A stretch of 64,000 nt of DNA from Siphonodentalium dalli (lineage: Eukaryota; Mollusca; Scaphopoda; Gadilida; Siphonodentaliidae), in assembly GCA_032622095.1 (NCBI GenBank), contig CP136061.1, positions 87,354,983 to 87,418,982 on the forward strand, given 5' to 3'. The notes under the pieces were generated by a model. It was not told the origin of the DNA and searched no databases. It worked only from the letters and a program-made list of their open reading frames with translations. Shown here piece after piece: positions 11,880 through 22,825 of this stretch (the first letter of the stretch is position 1; the number at the start of each line of letters is the position of its first letter). Made by a program: the position numbers and the translations under genes.

Positions 11880-12360
11880 AGGTGGTTCTTCGCGAAAAAA
11901 ATATCTGTTTTGTAACCATTTACGTTTCTCGTAGAAAACAGAACCACCTACCAATAAGATGGTTTTTCGCGAAGAACCCCCCCACCCAGAATATCTCAAT
12001 CATGGTTCATGAGCGTTACAGTTCTTTGCGAAACAGAGCCAACCCATTTGGTTCTCTCCTCCCACAAAACCATACACTGGACCATTGGTTACATCTAGGT
12101 TCTAACGAGATAATCAAATCAGACCGAATCGGCTGGTTTTATGTTTCCCAAAGAACTTGAAAACTGTAGAAACAAATGGTTTTGATATTTTTGTTCGTTG
12201 CGATGAACCATTTGGTTGGATGTGTTGCCTGGTTCTTTGTGAGATTCACATGGTTCCCAAAAGAGTCAATTGCTCAAGAACCAGATTAAAGATATTAAAG
12301 ATTAAAAATAAGATTGGATCCTTGTGAAGACCACTTGGTTCTTCTCGAAGAACCACGGAA
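11880..12360. repeat. Repeat rich in GGTTCTTCGCGAA-type motifs
   Basis: The strings GGTTCTTCGCGAA, TTTTTCGCGAAGAACC, GGTTCTTTGTGAG and GGTTCTTCTCGAAGAACC occur in both orientations over 480 bp. The first pair encloses a 100-bp hairpin at 11881-11985. The origin is unknown. Confidence 0.5.
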
Positions 12361-12526
12361 AAATGATTTGGACGATTTCTCTAGATCTATCAGGTGAAAA
12401 TCTTGTATTTCACATATCATCATCTTCATTGTATATATAATCTGAGCAATTATTAAAACAATCATATAACTTTGTGTGCATAGGGTGGAGGTGTATCCTT
12501 GCAAAATGTGGTTATGTGTGTCTCTA

Positions 12527-12864
12527 TTAAAGGGAGACTGTACACTAAATCCGGCCATTTATGGGTCCATCTCCTTTTATACTCAACAGAATATATGGAA
12601 CAAATGAATGAATTTAAGCCATGGATTATAGTGCAAAATACACTCGCGTGCTCTATGAACAATGCTAAAAACATTGTAATTATAATGAAAATGATTTTAT
12701 GGCTGGAGTCATAAAATCATTTTCATTATAATTACCATGTTGTTTGCATCGTCCATATATTTTGCACTCACCCATAGCTCAAATTCGTTCATGTGTTGCA
12801 CATATTCTGTTGAGTTTAAAAGCAGATGGTCCCATAAATGACTGGATATTACAGTCCCCATTTA
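12527..12864. repeat. Foldback MITE with arms of about 165 bp
   Basis: The arms converge on a near-perfect palindrome, AATGATTTTATGGCTGGAGT followed by its complement (about 12680-12740). Further out are paired strings such as CAACAGAATATATG and CATATTCTGTTG. The ends read TTAAAGGGAGACTGTA and its inverse TACAGTCCCCATTTAA. The ATTAATTATAATG-type stem and the absence of coding sequence mark it as a foldback. Confidence 0.72.
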
Positions 12865-13338
12865 AAGGTACTCAATCCGAATAGACGCTCCTAAATTACT
12901 ATTTCTTTGGCTTTGGTGGTAAACAATATTTGAATCGAGTGAGGAACCCACCCATTAAAGCTCAGAGTGATTAGATATCGATTTTTGAAATCTATTAATT
13001 TTCGGAGATGTGGGCCACAAGTTGGCAGAACCCCGTGCTCAAAACGGACAAATTTATGGTGTAAGATGGATAACTCTAAAATCAAGTGGTTTCTGTTAAC
13101 AATAATAACCACTTGATTTTAGAGTTATCCATCTTACACCCGCAATTTGTCCGTTTTGAGCACGTTGTTTTGCCAACTCGTGGCCCACATCTCCGAAAAT
13201 TAATAGATTTCAAAAATCGATATCTAATCACTCTGAGCTGTGATGGGTGGGTTCCTCGACTCGAATCAAATATTTTCTATCCCCAAAGCCAAAGAAATAG
13301 TAATTTAGAAGCGTCTAATAGGATTAAGTACCTTTAAA
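12862..13338. repeat. MITE family M1, full-length foldback copy
   Basis: Two arms of about 225 bp, ending TAAAGGTACTCAATCCGA and its inverse GATTAAGTACCTTTA, meet at AACCACTTGATTTTAGAGTT. The arms are almost identical, so this is a young or conversion-homogenised copy. Fragments of the same family occur at 1058-1510, 25997-26130, 28670-28880, 29745-29850 and 37710-37840. The open frames on both strands are mirror images of one arm. Confidence 0.8.
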
Positions 13339-14920
13339 GCTTATGTTTTTTCAGAAATATAACGTATCTTGTGCTATTTGTGGTGTTGACTTTCGTGAAT
13401 ATATAGGAAGTTTATTAGCTTCAAGAAGTCATATTTCATCTCGCCACCTCATTTCCCAGAGAATATCTTGCTTGAATGTCTAAGAATACCACTTTACATT
13501 ATAAAATATTGTTTCAAATATGTGTCTGCAATATAGAATGCTTACCCATGGAATAAACATTGATTTAAACTAGTTATGTCAGGTTATGTGGGAAAAACGT
13601 TTGAGTCACGTTTGCTATGTAAATTTCTCCATTAAAATATATTTACGATTCCTATACGATGTACCATGTGCTGGATTATTAATAAGCCCAACATAATCTT
13701 CACGAGACGCAAAGAAATAGAGATGAGGAGATTGCTCCATATAAGCACCTGGCGCTTGGTGTCCAATCCTCTTCTCTCTCAGACTTACCATACTTAATCA
13801 TATATATGAACATCACTTGTAAATTGTTGTATAAATCTGGGATACAAAAATAAATAATGTTTACACAAAAGAAATAGCGTTCTACTCAAAATGTTCAGAT
13901 GTACACACTGAAAATGGCTTATCGCCGGCTATTTACCGTCCTGCATGCAACTATTTACTGTATAAAATACCTCGCGTGGACATGCAAAGTTAGGTCACTT
14001 CAGCATGTATACGAAATATCTGATAATATTTTACGGTTGTCATAATAACTCGTTGGAAAGTGATACATGGGCGACTTACAACATATCAGGAGATTGTGAA
14101 ATTCGGTCGAAAAAGAAGAGAAATTTCCCTGAATTTTACAACCGGGGATACTTGATTCTTTAGATGTTGGTTTTACTGGAATATCAGTTATTGTTTCCAA
14201 ATAGCGCAAGATCAATAGGCTAAAACGAGCATAATCGATCAAAGTCAACTTCTTTAAACATTTTGCCAGAGACAATTCGTCAGACCAATAAAACCGGTGC
14301 CATAAAACGGCACAAAGTAGAAATCTGAATATATGCGACGTATTAGAGAGCAGCTTACTCTCGTATCTGATCCGTGGATTGAAGGGTTTTCTGCTAAATA
14401 CGGCCGTAAAGTCTGAGTGACATTCGTCGTAAAATATAATAGATTTGCGCCGTGTAATTTGCGAGAAAGCTTTCTGGAGTAAGTCTTGTCAATTATTAAC
14501 ACGAGTCGTGCTTAACGAATTTTTTAGTAGAACGGAGAAAACCGTCGGAGAGCTAAATTCTGATGAGTTTCAGTTATCAGACAGAAAAGAATGAGAGATA
14601 GGGTATAGTGGCTGAATAAAGTCGAATTCGCTTTGCGGTTCCGTTCCAGGTTTTCGCGCATTAGAAATATAACTTATAAATGTAAATACTACGTGATTGG
14701 GCTTATTTCTAAACGTTCAAGATATCGGGGGGGGGGGTAATATTTTGATCTCTGTTGTAAAACAAGTTGTACTTTATTCCCATTAAATTCTGATGAAGCG
14801 ACGAACAGTTTGTTTTGGTGGGATACAATTTATGTGAATGCTTCAAGTTCGAATTGTTCGGTGAAATATAATAAATTTAGCATGTGTCGACGTCGTGAGA
14901 TACACATACCTATTGCACGA
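13339..14920. other. Unassigned DNA before the 22-bp satellite
   Basis: No coding exon or RNA gene is recognised. A run of 11 G lies near 14729. The minus-strand open frames at 14000-14502 have no domain and no splice support. Confidence 0.4.
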
Positions 14921-16045
14921 TCGGGCACTACTATATACACTGTCGGGCACTACTATATACACTGTCGGGCACTACTATATACACTGTCGGGCACTACTAT
15001 ATACACTGTCGGGCACTACTATATACACTGTCGGGCACTACTATATACACTGTCGGGCACTACTATATACACTGTCGGGCACTACTATATACACTGTCGG
15101 GCACTACTATATACACTGTCGGGCACTACTATATACACTGTCGGGCACTACTATATACACTGTCGGGCACTACTATATACACTATCGGGCACTACTATAT
15201 ACATTATCGGGCACCACTATATACACTGTCGGGCACTACTATATACACTGTCGGGCACTACTATATACACTGTCGGGCACTACTATATACACTGTCGGGC
15301 ACTACTATATACACTGTCGGGCACTACTATATACACTGTCGGGCACTACTATATACAATGTCGGGCACTACTATATACACTGTCGGGCACTACTATATAC
15401 ACTGTCGGGCACTACTATATACACTGTCGGGCACTACTATATACACTGTCGGGCACTACTATATACACTGTCGGGCACTACTATATACACTGTCGGGCAC
15501 TACTATATACACTGTCGGGCACTACTATATACACTGTCGGGCACTACTATATACACTGTCGGGCACTACTATATACACTGTCGGGCACTACTATATACAC
15601 TGTCGGGCACTACTATATACACTGTCGGGCACTACTATATACACTGTCGGGCACTACTATATACACTGTCGGGCACTACTATATACACTGTCGGGCACTA
15701 CTATATACACTGTCGGGCACTACTATATACACTGTCGGGCACTACTATATACACTGTCGGGCACTACTATATACACTGTCGGGCACTACTATATACACTG
15801 TCGGGCACTACTATATACACTGTCGGGCACTACTATATACACTGTCGGGCACTACTATATACACTGTCGGGCACTACTATATACACTGTCGGGCACTACT
15901 ATATACACTGTCGGGCACTACTATATACACTGTCGGGCACTACTATATACACTGTCGGGCACTACTATATACACTGTCGGGCACTACTATATACACTGTC
16001 GGGCACTACTATATACATTATCGGGCACTACTATATACACTGTCG
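14921..16045 (+). repeat. 22-bp satellite, about 51 copies
   Basis: The unit is TCGGGCACTACTATATACAC plus TG, with an exact 22-bp period and almost no divergence; rare variants occur near 15183-15215, 15358 and 16015. Because 22 is not a multiple of 3 and the unit has no stop in any plus frame, all three plus frames stay open. They encode the same 22-residue cyclic peptide repeat. The overlapping frames of 310-435 residues are therefore artefacts. The low divergence implies recent expansion or strong homogenisation. Confidence 0.95.
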
Positions 16046-16240
16046 GATACCCGTTTAGGTACACATCCCTATTACACGACCAGGCACTACTATATACACT
16101 GTCGGATACCCGTTTAGGTACACATACCTATTGCACGATCGGGCACTACTATATATATACACTGTCGGATACCCGTTTAGGTACACATACCTATTGCACG
16201 GCCGGGCACTATACTATATACCCTGTCGGATACCCGTTTA
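16046..16240 (+). repeat. Longer-unit extension of the satellite
   Basis: Three to four units of about 57-66 bp each combine GATACCCGTTTAGGTACACA, CCTATTGCACGATCGGGC and the tail of the 22-bp unit. The opening CACATACCTATTGCACGATC at 14902-14922 is the same module, so the 22-bp unit probably arose from this longer one. Confidence 0.8.
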
Positions 16241-16257
16241 GGTTCGTACGTTTCAAG

Positions 16258-16286
16258 ATGGCGGCGCCCAGTGGTCAGGATAAACA
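16258..16286 (+). CDS. Probable first coding exon of an unidentified gene
   Basis: The string TTTCAAGATGGCGGCGCCCA starts a frame with a good Kozak context (A at -3, G at +4). The frame reads nine codons, MAAPSGQDK, then CA and the donor GTAAGTG, so the intron would be phase 2. GATGGCGGC directly at a start codon is a well-known YY1-type downstream promoter context of housekeeping genes. The local CpG-rich patch stands out from the AT-rich surroundings. I could not find the next exon, so the product is unknown and the call rests on motif and splice context only. The 22-bp satellite ends about 20 bp upstream, where a promoter would be expected. Confidence 0.42.
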
Positions 16287-16796
16287 GTAAGTGTATATAT
16301 TGTCTTCAAGCATCAATTAACGACACATTTCGGCGATACACATTTAAACAGTTATGTAGGAATTTGTATGCCCAACACATAGGTAACATGCCTTTCGAAT
16401 GACAGGCATGTGAAATGTTGCATTTGGCGTGTCAAGTTGTCATAAAATTTCGAAATTTTATCGAGGCGGCGAAATGTTCTATAACTCCGAAAAACTACCT
16501 TTGAAAATTTTAAAATGATCAGGTTCAGATTCGCAATATTTCCGATGATTTTGTCCAGGTTCAGAAACAATTTTCAAAGGTCGTTATATTTTTCGGAGTT
16601 AGACAATAAAAATATCGCCGGTTTTGCATTCCGAAGATGTGTGGTAACCTAATCTACCCACGACAATACATAAATTTGCGGATCCATGAGCACAGGTCCA
16701 AAAAATTACGAAAAAGCGAACATTTCGCCGCGTCGATATATACTATTCACGCGATATTTATGACTGGTATATAATAATTAATATTATGTCTATATT
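16287..16796. other. Putative intron with a hairpin
   Basis: This would be the start of the intron after the 16258 exon. It contains an inverted repeat at about 16472-16606: TATAACTCCGAAAAACTACC against its inverse, ending TTTTTCGGAGTTAGAC. Nothing else is recognised. Confidence 0.45.
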
Positions 16797-16870
16797 ATAA
16801 TGGCAGTTTTAACGGCGTGAATATTTTAACAGCATATATACCCACCACGAAGGCTATCCAAGCTTTTCTT
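16740..16870 (+). repeat. MITE M2 fragment
   Basis: GTGAATATTTTAACAGCATA and CCCACCACGAAGGC match the right end of the M2 copies at 468-977 and 22278-22788. The left part is missing or too diverged. Confidence 0.5.
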
Positions 16871-17420
16871 TTTCTTCTTTTAAGACAGTATATATGTATT
16901 GATATTCTTGGCGACATGCCGATAAGGTTATTGATGAAATTTATGTTTGACTACATGGCATGCCCTTAGATTGTGCGCACCCGATCGAAGCTTTGTCATG
17001 GCATCATCACGGTATTGGAAATAACTTACTGTGATGTTGATATCAAACTCTCTCAAAAGGGACTGATCGATTTGTAAGTATTGCAATAAGGTTTGTCAAA
17101 AAGAACGCGGATTATTGAGAACTACAACAAATAACAATTAATTCCACATAAAAATCAGACAGATTGACACTTTCACGTGAGCTATTTGCACGCGGATGAA
17201 TACATCACGTCCGTTTTGATTCGTAATGCGACAGTTTCGTGCGGGAATCAATTTAAATGTTTGTGAGAGACGTCGTAACGCGAGAAATGGACCCGATCGC
17301 ATTTCCGATTTTTTAGACCCCTGAGTATTGAACTGGTGTTAGTGTTGTCACGCGTCACTGTCATTTCTATTACATTGATGACTTGCACGAACACTGGAGA
17401 CTTTTTAATCCCCAACTGGT

Positions 17421-17497
17421 TTTGATCTCGTGGCAGCTAGTGGTAAGATGGAATCCGGTTTGATCACGTGACAGCTAGTGGTAAGATGGAATCCGGT
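17421..17497 (+). repeat. 38-bp tandem duplication
   Basis: Two copies of TTTGATC-x2-GTG-x-CAGCTAGTGGTAAGATGGAATCCGG lie head to tail with a 38-bp period. Confidence 0.75.
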
Positions 17498-17995
17498 TGC
17501 AGCGTAAAGCAACGGTTCGTCCGGCTAATCCAATCAATTCCTTTAAAACGTTTGACTGACAGTTGAGTCTGTCATTGAAATTTGTGGCGATAATGGTCGA
17601 GATGACATCGGCTGCGCGTTAAATTTATTCTATAGAAATGTAAAGCCCACGATGAATGACTGGTGAGAGGAGGAACGTTGATTTATATAATTGATATTCA
17701 GGGGATAGTGCGTTAGGTATCCATCACATATGAAACAATTTGAAACAAAATCGATAAATAACGCCCTGAAAATGACAACTGTGGACAAAATAAGTCTATT
17801 TTGTTAACATCATCAGTTTGTCCTACCAGCATCATAGCAATTCAGCAGGACCCGTGTACCAGCACTATAACATATTAGCAGGACCACTTGCCATGTCACC
17901 AAGAATGTCAATACAAATATAATATCTTAAAGGCACGGGTAGCCTTCGTGGTCGGTATATATGCTGTTAAAATATTCACGCCATTGGCAGAGTAT

Positions 17996-18330
17996 TATCT
18001 ATCTATCTAGAATTACCTGTCAACTCCCTTTTCGGGCATTACAGACAGGGTCCAGGTCTCGACTGTGGTCGGTGCTTTGGTGTGCTACTCTAACCTACAG
18101 CCGGGTTATTTAACGTGCCCATAGTCACCCATGCATATACACGGGTCAGCGTACCGCACTCACGACAACATACCTGGACATGATGTCGCCGTGAAGGGAT
18201 ATCACGAACGAGACTTTTCAGTCATACAACGTGGTAATCTGACCAAGGTTGGATTTTTGTCAGAATACCCGACCGGGAATCGATCCCCGGACCTTTAGCA
18301 CGAGAGACCAGTACGCTATCTACTCGGCCA
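17996..18330 (-). mobile_element. tRNA-derived SINE
   Basis: Read on the minus strand from 18330, the element has an A-box-like GTAGATAGCGTACTGG (18323-18308). After normal tRNA spacing comes a B-box-like GGGGATCGATTCCC (18288-18275). A body of about 250 bp follows, and the end is a TAGA repeat (the TCTATCTATCTA tail at 17998-18010). Internal Pol III boxes, a tRNA-like head and a simple-repeat tail are the standard SINE layout. The body family was not identified, and no tRNA cloverleaf of a functional gene is present. It has inserted into an M2 MITE. Confidence 0.75.
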
Positions 18331-18473
18331 CTGTCTTCCCTATTATAATATAGACATATCTTAATTGTAATACCAGTCTAATACCTTTAGCACGAGAGAC
18401 CAGTACGCTATCCACTCGGCAACTGACTTCCCTATTATAATATAGACATATCTCAATTATAATACCAGTCATA
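18291..18473 (+). repeat. 92-bp tandem duplication spanning the SINE head and its flank
   Basis: The unit ACCTTTAGCACGAGAGACCA onward starts at 18291 and again at 18383. Each copy contains the SINE A-box region plus MITE flank (CCTATTATAATATAGACATA), so the duplication happened after the SINE inserted. Confidence 0.8.
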
Positions 18474-18650
18474 AATATCGCGTGAATAGTATGTTATTGT
18501 CAAGTTCGTATGCTGTGTTATATAAACAAAAGCAGGTTCTGTAATATTGTTGGCTCTTGTTTACATAACAAGGATTACGAACTTGACAATAACATACTAT
18601 TTACGCTATATTTATGATTAGTATAAGAACATATACATGTAGTCTGTCTA

Positions 18651-19599
18651 TATTGCAATCCTTAGAAAAGTTATACGAAGCACGTCTCGCGAGTCATATT
18701 GTCCATGACAATGACATAATTGTGGCCCATTGTCAAACTAAAAAAAAAATTCTTACAACTTACAGCTCAAAAATAAAAAAAAGTTCTCTTATTCGAACTT
18801 CATATTCCACAGAAAAACTTAAAATGTCGGACTTGACACCACAATACCGCCAAAATGTGCGCTTTTTATGCGAAAAGATAATTTGATCGGGCCTATGAGC
18901 CAATGCATATGATGTTTTTGGTGGCCACATATCAACTTTCAAAAGAGGAAGTTTTACAGGTTTTAATTTTGTCACTGAAGTGGTATAGAGAATGAACAGC
19001 GTTCTATGTTATGAGCTATTGTGATCGCTTTCGAAGTATCATTTATAAATGACGATGCCTGTGTGATACGAATGAAGTATTTTAGTATTTAGTAAACTTA
19101 AAGTCGTCTGGTGGTTTGCGCTCCGAAAATACGCCTCATAATATTGGCTTTTGAATATTTCCCGGTATCAAAATAGGTCGCTATCTATACAAGCGATACT
19201 TCTCACAGAAAGACACATTGAAGTCATACAAAAATACAACTTTGAATACGATGTTTGTGTCCCAAAAACAAAGAAACAAACATTCATTTGAACGCGGCAT
19301 GGAGCATGCAGAAAAGTGCGTTCCGTGATAAACTATCCTGATATTGTAGAAATAAAGAGCGTTTGTTTCACTTCTTTGCGAAAAACAGCAGGAAAATGGC
19401 TGTGACCGTGGGAAGTATTTTTCAGAGAACACGAAGCCGGTACATACATGTATAACAATATTTCGTGTATTTGTCAACCTATCTTATACCTCATTCCAAA
19501 TTACGTAGACAGAATTTGGAAGCTCAAATGAGCCATGTCCGTTTAACATTAAATTATGAAATAATGACTAAATTATTGTCAAATATGGCAGCGGATCTT
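18651..19599. other. Unassigned DNA
   Basis: No exon with splice sites or recognisable domain was found. The open frames at 18614-18886 and 19181-19477 have no family resemblance that I recognise. Confidence 0.4.
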
Positions 19600-19985
19600 T
19601 AACCCTTTCGTGACGGTAGCCGCGCTGGTGCAGCATTAAATATCCCGTGTCAGTGCATTATCTCGCATATGCGCGTCTCCCATAGGGATCCTCGCATATA
19701 TAAGAGAATTCACTGGCTAACAAGATCAAAATAAATATTGTTAGACCAATGTATTCTCTTATATATGCGATGCTCCCTATGGGAGGGGAGTGGGGGAGTG
19801 TGGTGGGTTCCTGACCAGCGCATCCGCACACAATCCCGTCCAAATACAGATACGATAGGCGAGAATCGCATGCGTTTTGATATGTCGATGCCGTCTGGAG
19901 AGTTTGGCGGGACCAGCATCCCGTCTCGATTTGCTCAGTCTACCCTTGATGCTATAAAGTGGTAGCCGCGGGCGCTTATATATAG
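19600..19985. repeat. Family M3 (ATATAAGAGAAT palindrome) degenerate copy
   Basis: CTCGCATATATAAGAGAATT at 19691 faces CAATGTATTCTCTTATATAT at 19746, and CCCTATGGGAGG mirrors CTCCCATAGGGA. The start has an AACCCTTTCGTGACGG variant of the M3 end. Related copies occur near 24148 and at 61820-62216. The three overlapping open frames here are by-products. Confidence 0.55.
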
Positions 19986-20579
19986 AGTTGTTTTTATGAG
20001 CCATCAGGCCCCCGCGGCAGCGGTCGCTGGCGCGACCTGACTGCCTCGATATCAATTTGAAAAAGGGGTGTGTTTCCCACAGTGCCGTCCGCCTCCCCCA
20101 AGCCCACCCACCCTAAAAGTGATTTTTCCTATAGTGTTTTTGAAACGTGTCTCTTTGTGGTGTCATTCTTTTGGTATGATTTTTTACTAAATAACGGGTA
20201 TATTAGAGTTACATTTCTTTGAATTTTACAATCGAAACATAGTATAAGATATTCGCATGCGATGCTGAGTCACGCGGGACACGGCAAACTAAATCGCGCG
20301 CAAATTGGCTTGCGATTTTTCAGCATCCCACCCCATTTGGCATGCGATAGCGTTTGTACTAGGTGTCCTGACTGGGTAGATCCCCCCAGCCTTGTATACG
20401 GAAGTTTTTATTTTAGCAGAACCACCCCACAGTTTTCTCATAACAACACGTCATCTACGCTCCATTGCTATCGATGACGTCATGATTGGAATATCTGGCC
20501 TGATCGATAACGTGGAGAAATTATAGAATTACTTTGATGTACGCTCCATTTTATGTTGAAATTCGACAGCGTTGAAATA

Positions 20580-20705
20580 ATGCACACAGAGAACGGAACA
20601 TATAATTACCGCCAACGGGGCGTATAACTACAGAGAACGGGACATATAACTACCGAGAACGGGGCGTATAACTACAGAGAACGGGACATATAACTAACGA
20701 GAACG
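20580..20705 (+). repeat. Short tandem repeat, unit GAGAACGG-x-(A/C)ATATAACTAC
   Basis: About five units of around 24 bp alternate GAGAACGGGACATATAACTA and GAACGGGGCGTATAACTACA. The array lies just before the block at 20736. Confidence 0.7.
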
Positions 20706-20735
20706 GAAAGTAGCACAAAACAGCATTCAAGTGAT

Positions 20736-21238
20736 TATATTTACACACTAAGTGTTGTCATAACTAAATCCAGCATTCTGATTGCTCGGTGCCCACGTGG
20801 CTAGTTGCAATTATTTCTCGGTGAATGCGCAACAGCTAATAACTGCAAGCTGATAACAACATCGATACGTCATTTGGGTTTGGAAAGACGAACGCGTAAT
20901 GTTTTGGGCGCATTTGGATTCGCGCAGGATTGACTTAATAAATCATCGGGTTTCAATTGTTCCTGTTAACTTTTGCCAAGGGTGCTATGGGATATTTTTG
21001 GGCTGGTTTTGTCACGATACACTTTTCGATTTAAATACATTTACAAAAGTGGCTTTTTCGCTAAATGTATATAAATATAAGGATTAACTGTCATGTGGGC
21101 TGTTTTTATGGAGATGTAACCGTGAGGTAAGTGGCCATAACATGTATGTAAAACCCTTCGGGTTTTACACAAGTTATGACCACTTACCTCACGTTTACAT
21201 CTCCATAAAAAACAGTCCACATGACAGTTAATCCTTAT
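20736..21238 (+). repeat. 0.5-kb duplicated block with an 80-bp-arm hairpin, copy 1
   Basis: The block matches 24784-25295 from TATTTACACACTAAGTGTTG to GACAGTTAATCCTTAT. Its right third (21079-21237) folds into a hairpin with arms of about 72 bp, which begin AAGGATTAACTGTCATGTGG and meet at TAAAACCCTTCGGGTTTTAC. The open frame at 20899-21087 is not supported as a gene. Confidence 0.8.
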
Positions 21239-21627
21239 ACAAAATCTGAGACATACAATATCACACCGCCCAGTACGAAACCCTGCTCCACAAAATTACT
21301 GTTGACAGATAGATAACTCTAAACTCAATTAGATTGCAGATTGAGAACTCAATGTGCCTCCAGTGACTGGCCTCTTATTGTGATTTCTTAGTCTGTATTA
21401 CCGCGAAGATGCGGTGACTATTTGTCATAAATCAACATCTACATGTACATATATATTTAGTATATATCTAATACGAATATCTTTTAATGTTTGGGGCGTG
21501 TTTGATGCTCAACATCGAGGCACAATCGATACCTAATATCCGTGTAAATTTCAGTTCTAAATATTAATTTTTAACGATTAATGATTTTGGAATGTATACA
21601 TTGTGAATTTCCACAGCTTATGTACTA

Positions 21628-21763
21628 GTTTATCCCATCAAACAAACGTTTATATGCTTTAAACAAAATTTAAATTTAAATTTAAAACCGCTTTAGGTTA
21701 GTTTATCCCGTCAAACAAACGTTTATAAACAAAATTTAAAAATAAAACCGCTTTTAGGTTAGC
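21628..21763 (+). repeat. Tandem duplication of about 70 bp
   Basis: TAGTTTATCCC(A/G)TCAAACAAACG, then AAAACCGCTTT(T)AGGTTAG, appears twice in direct orientation. A TTTAAATTTAAATTTAAA run is seen only in the first copy. Confidence 0.65.
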
Positions 21764-21934
21764 TACTTGATTGATGACGATTGTTCTTGGCCCTCATGTT
21801 GCAGAATAATTATATAATTAAAAGAGAACACTAATACACCGAATCAGATATTTATTCTAAATTTGTAATGATGATTACATAAAAGATTAAACTGGAACAG
21901 GTTTCTCTCTAGACTGAGAAAATAATCGGGTCAA

Positions 21935-22065
21935 TATGACTAACTCAGGGTTAGTCACAAGCATTCGGATTCACTTTGACTAAACCACACCTTTCAGCTA
22001 GTTACTACGACTAACTCTAGTGTTAGTCATAGAGATTAAGTTACACCAAGACTAACTCTAATTAC
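21935..22065. repeat. GACTAAC/GTTAGTC-rich short repeat
   Basis: GACTAAC and its inverse GTTAGTC recur at least seven times in 130 bp. The same motif dominates 22975-23205 and 54000-54238, which suggests a shared element end. Confidence 0.5.
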
Positions 22066-22277
22066 AACACTGCCTTAAATTAAGCTTAATATTAACTATA
22101 TATATTCGATTTCCATGGCATCGAAGTTTTATTGGATCTATAATTGAACGAATGTGATGGAAGTATATAATGAAATATACATGTACATCATAAATTCACT
22201 CCCACACCAAAGGCTACACTATTTGTATAAAACGTTCTTATTCTATGACACCACAGACACATCGGAAAATGAACTAG

Positions 22278-22788
22278 TTAAAGGCACGTGAGGCCTTAGT
22301 TGTCGAAAATATTCATATTTGTTCCAATCACCGTAAACAGAAAAAAACAGTAAAACGCATACAGTTTCGTTCATATATACCACGACCATCGCGTAAACAG
22401 CATGTTATCATAAAGACCTACTATATTTTACCTAAGCAAGAGCCTGATTGTGTTACAGAAGACAGCACAATGCTACTGACTAATCACACACAAATGGCAT
22501 AAACGCTCTTTATTAGTTCCATATCAGGAATTCACCCACGAAGAACGCTCTTTATGTTTACCATCATAATATAAACAAACATCAGAAAAGTAACTTGTTA
22601 TGCTTTTGTTTACATAACAATGGTCAACCATATGACAATAACATACTGTTTATGCGATATTTCGTATTTGTATACGGACAAAGTCTGTCTACATTTTGAT
22701 GTTCTTTCCGTTTGTGGCGGTTTTTGACGGTTGGAAATATTTTCACAAGATACCCACCGCCAAGGCCAACCGTACCTTTAAACAGACA
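22278..22788 (+). repeat. MITE family M2, second near full-length copy
   Basis: It opens GTTAAAGGCACGTGAGGCC and closes CCAAGGCCAACCGTACCTTT AA, imperfect inverted termini like those of 468-977. Shared internal blocks include ATATTCATATTTGTTCCAAT and GTGGCGGTTTTTGACGG. It lies downstream of the stop codon of the cysteine-rich gene. Confidence 0.65.
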
Positions 22789-22825
22789 TACCACACACTA
22801 GAGTTATATGTCTTTACAGACAAGT

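Larger units (their letters stand above)
17930..18650 (-). repeat. MITE M2 copy in inverse orientation, interrupted by a SINE
   Basis: The left end at 17930 reads AAAGGCACGGGTAGCCTTCG and is followed by the M2 terminal block GCTGTTAAAATATTCACGCC. M2-like sequence resumes after the SINE with CCTATTATAATATAGACATA. It continues through a hairpin around 18495-18590, ATTGTCAAGTTCGTATGC against its inverse, to the CTGTCTATATTGCAATCC block. Confidence 0.55.

Noticed and set aside
14810-16290. Three overlapping frames of 310-435 residues
   Set aside because: They are the 22-bp satellite read in its three stop-free frames; all give the same cyclic peptide.
18270-18330. A functional tRNA gene on the minus strand
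   Set aside because: A- and B-box-like motifs are present, but no full cloverleaf was evident, and the sequence continues into a SINE body with a TAGA tail.
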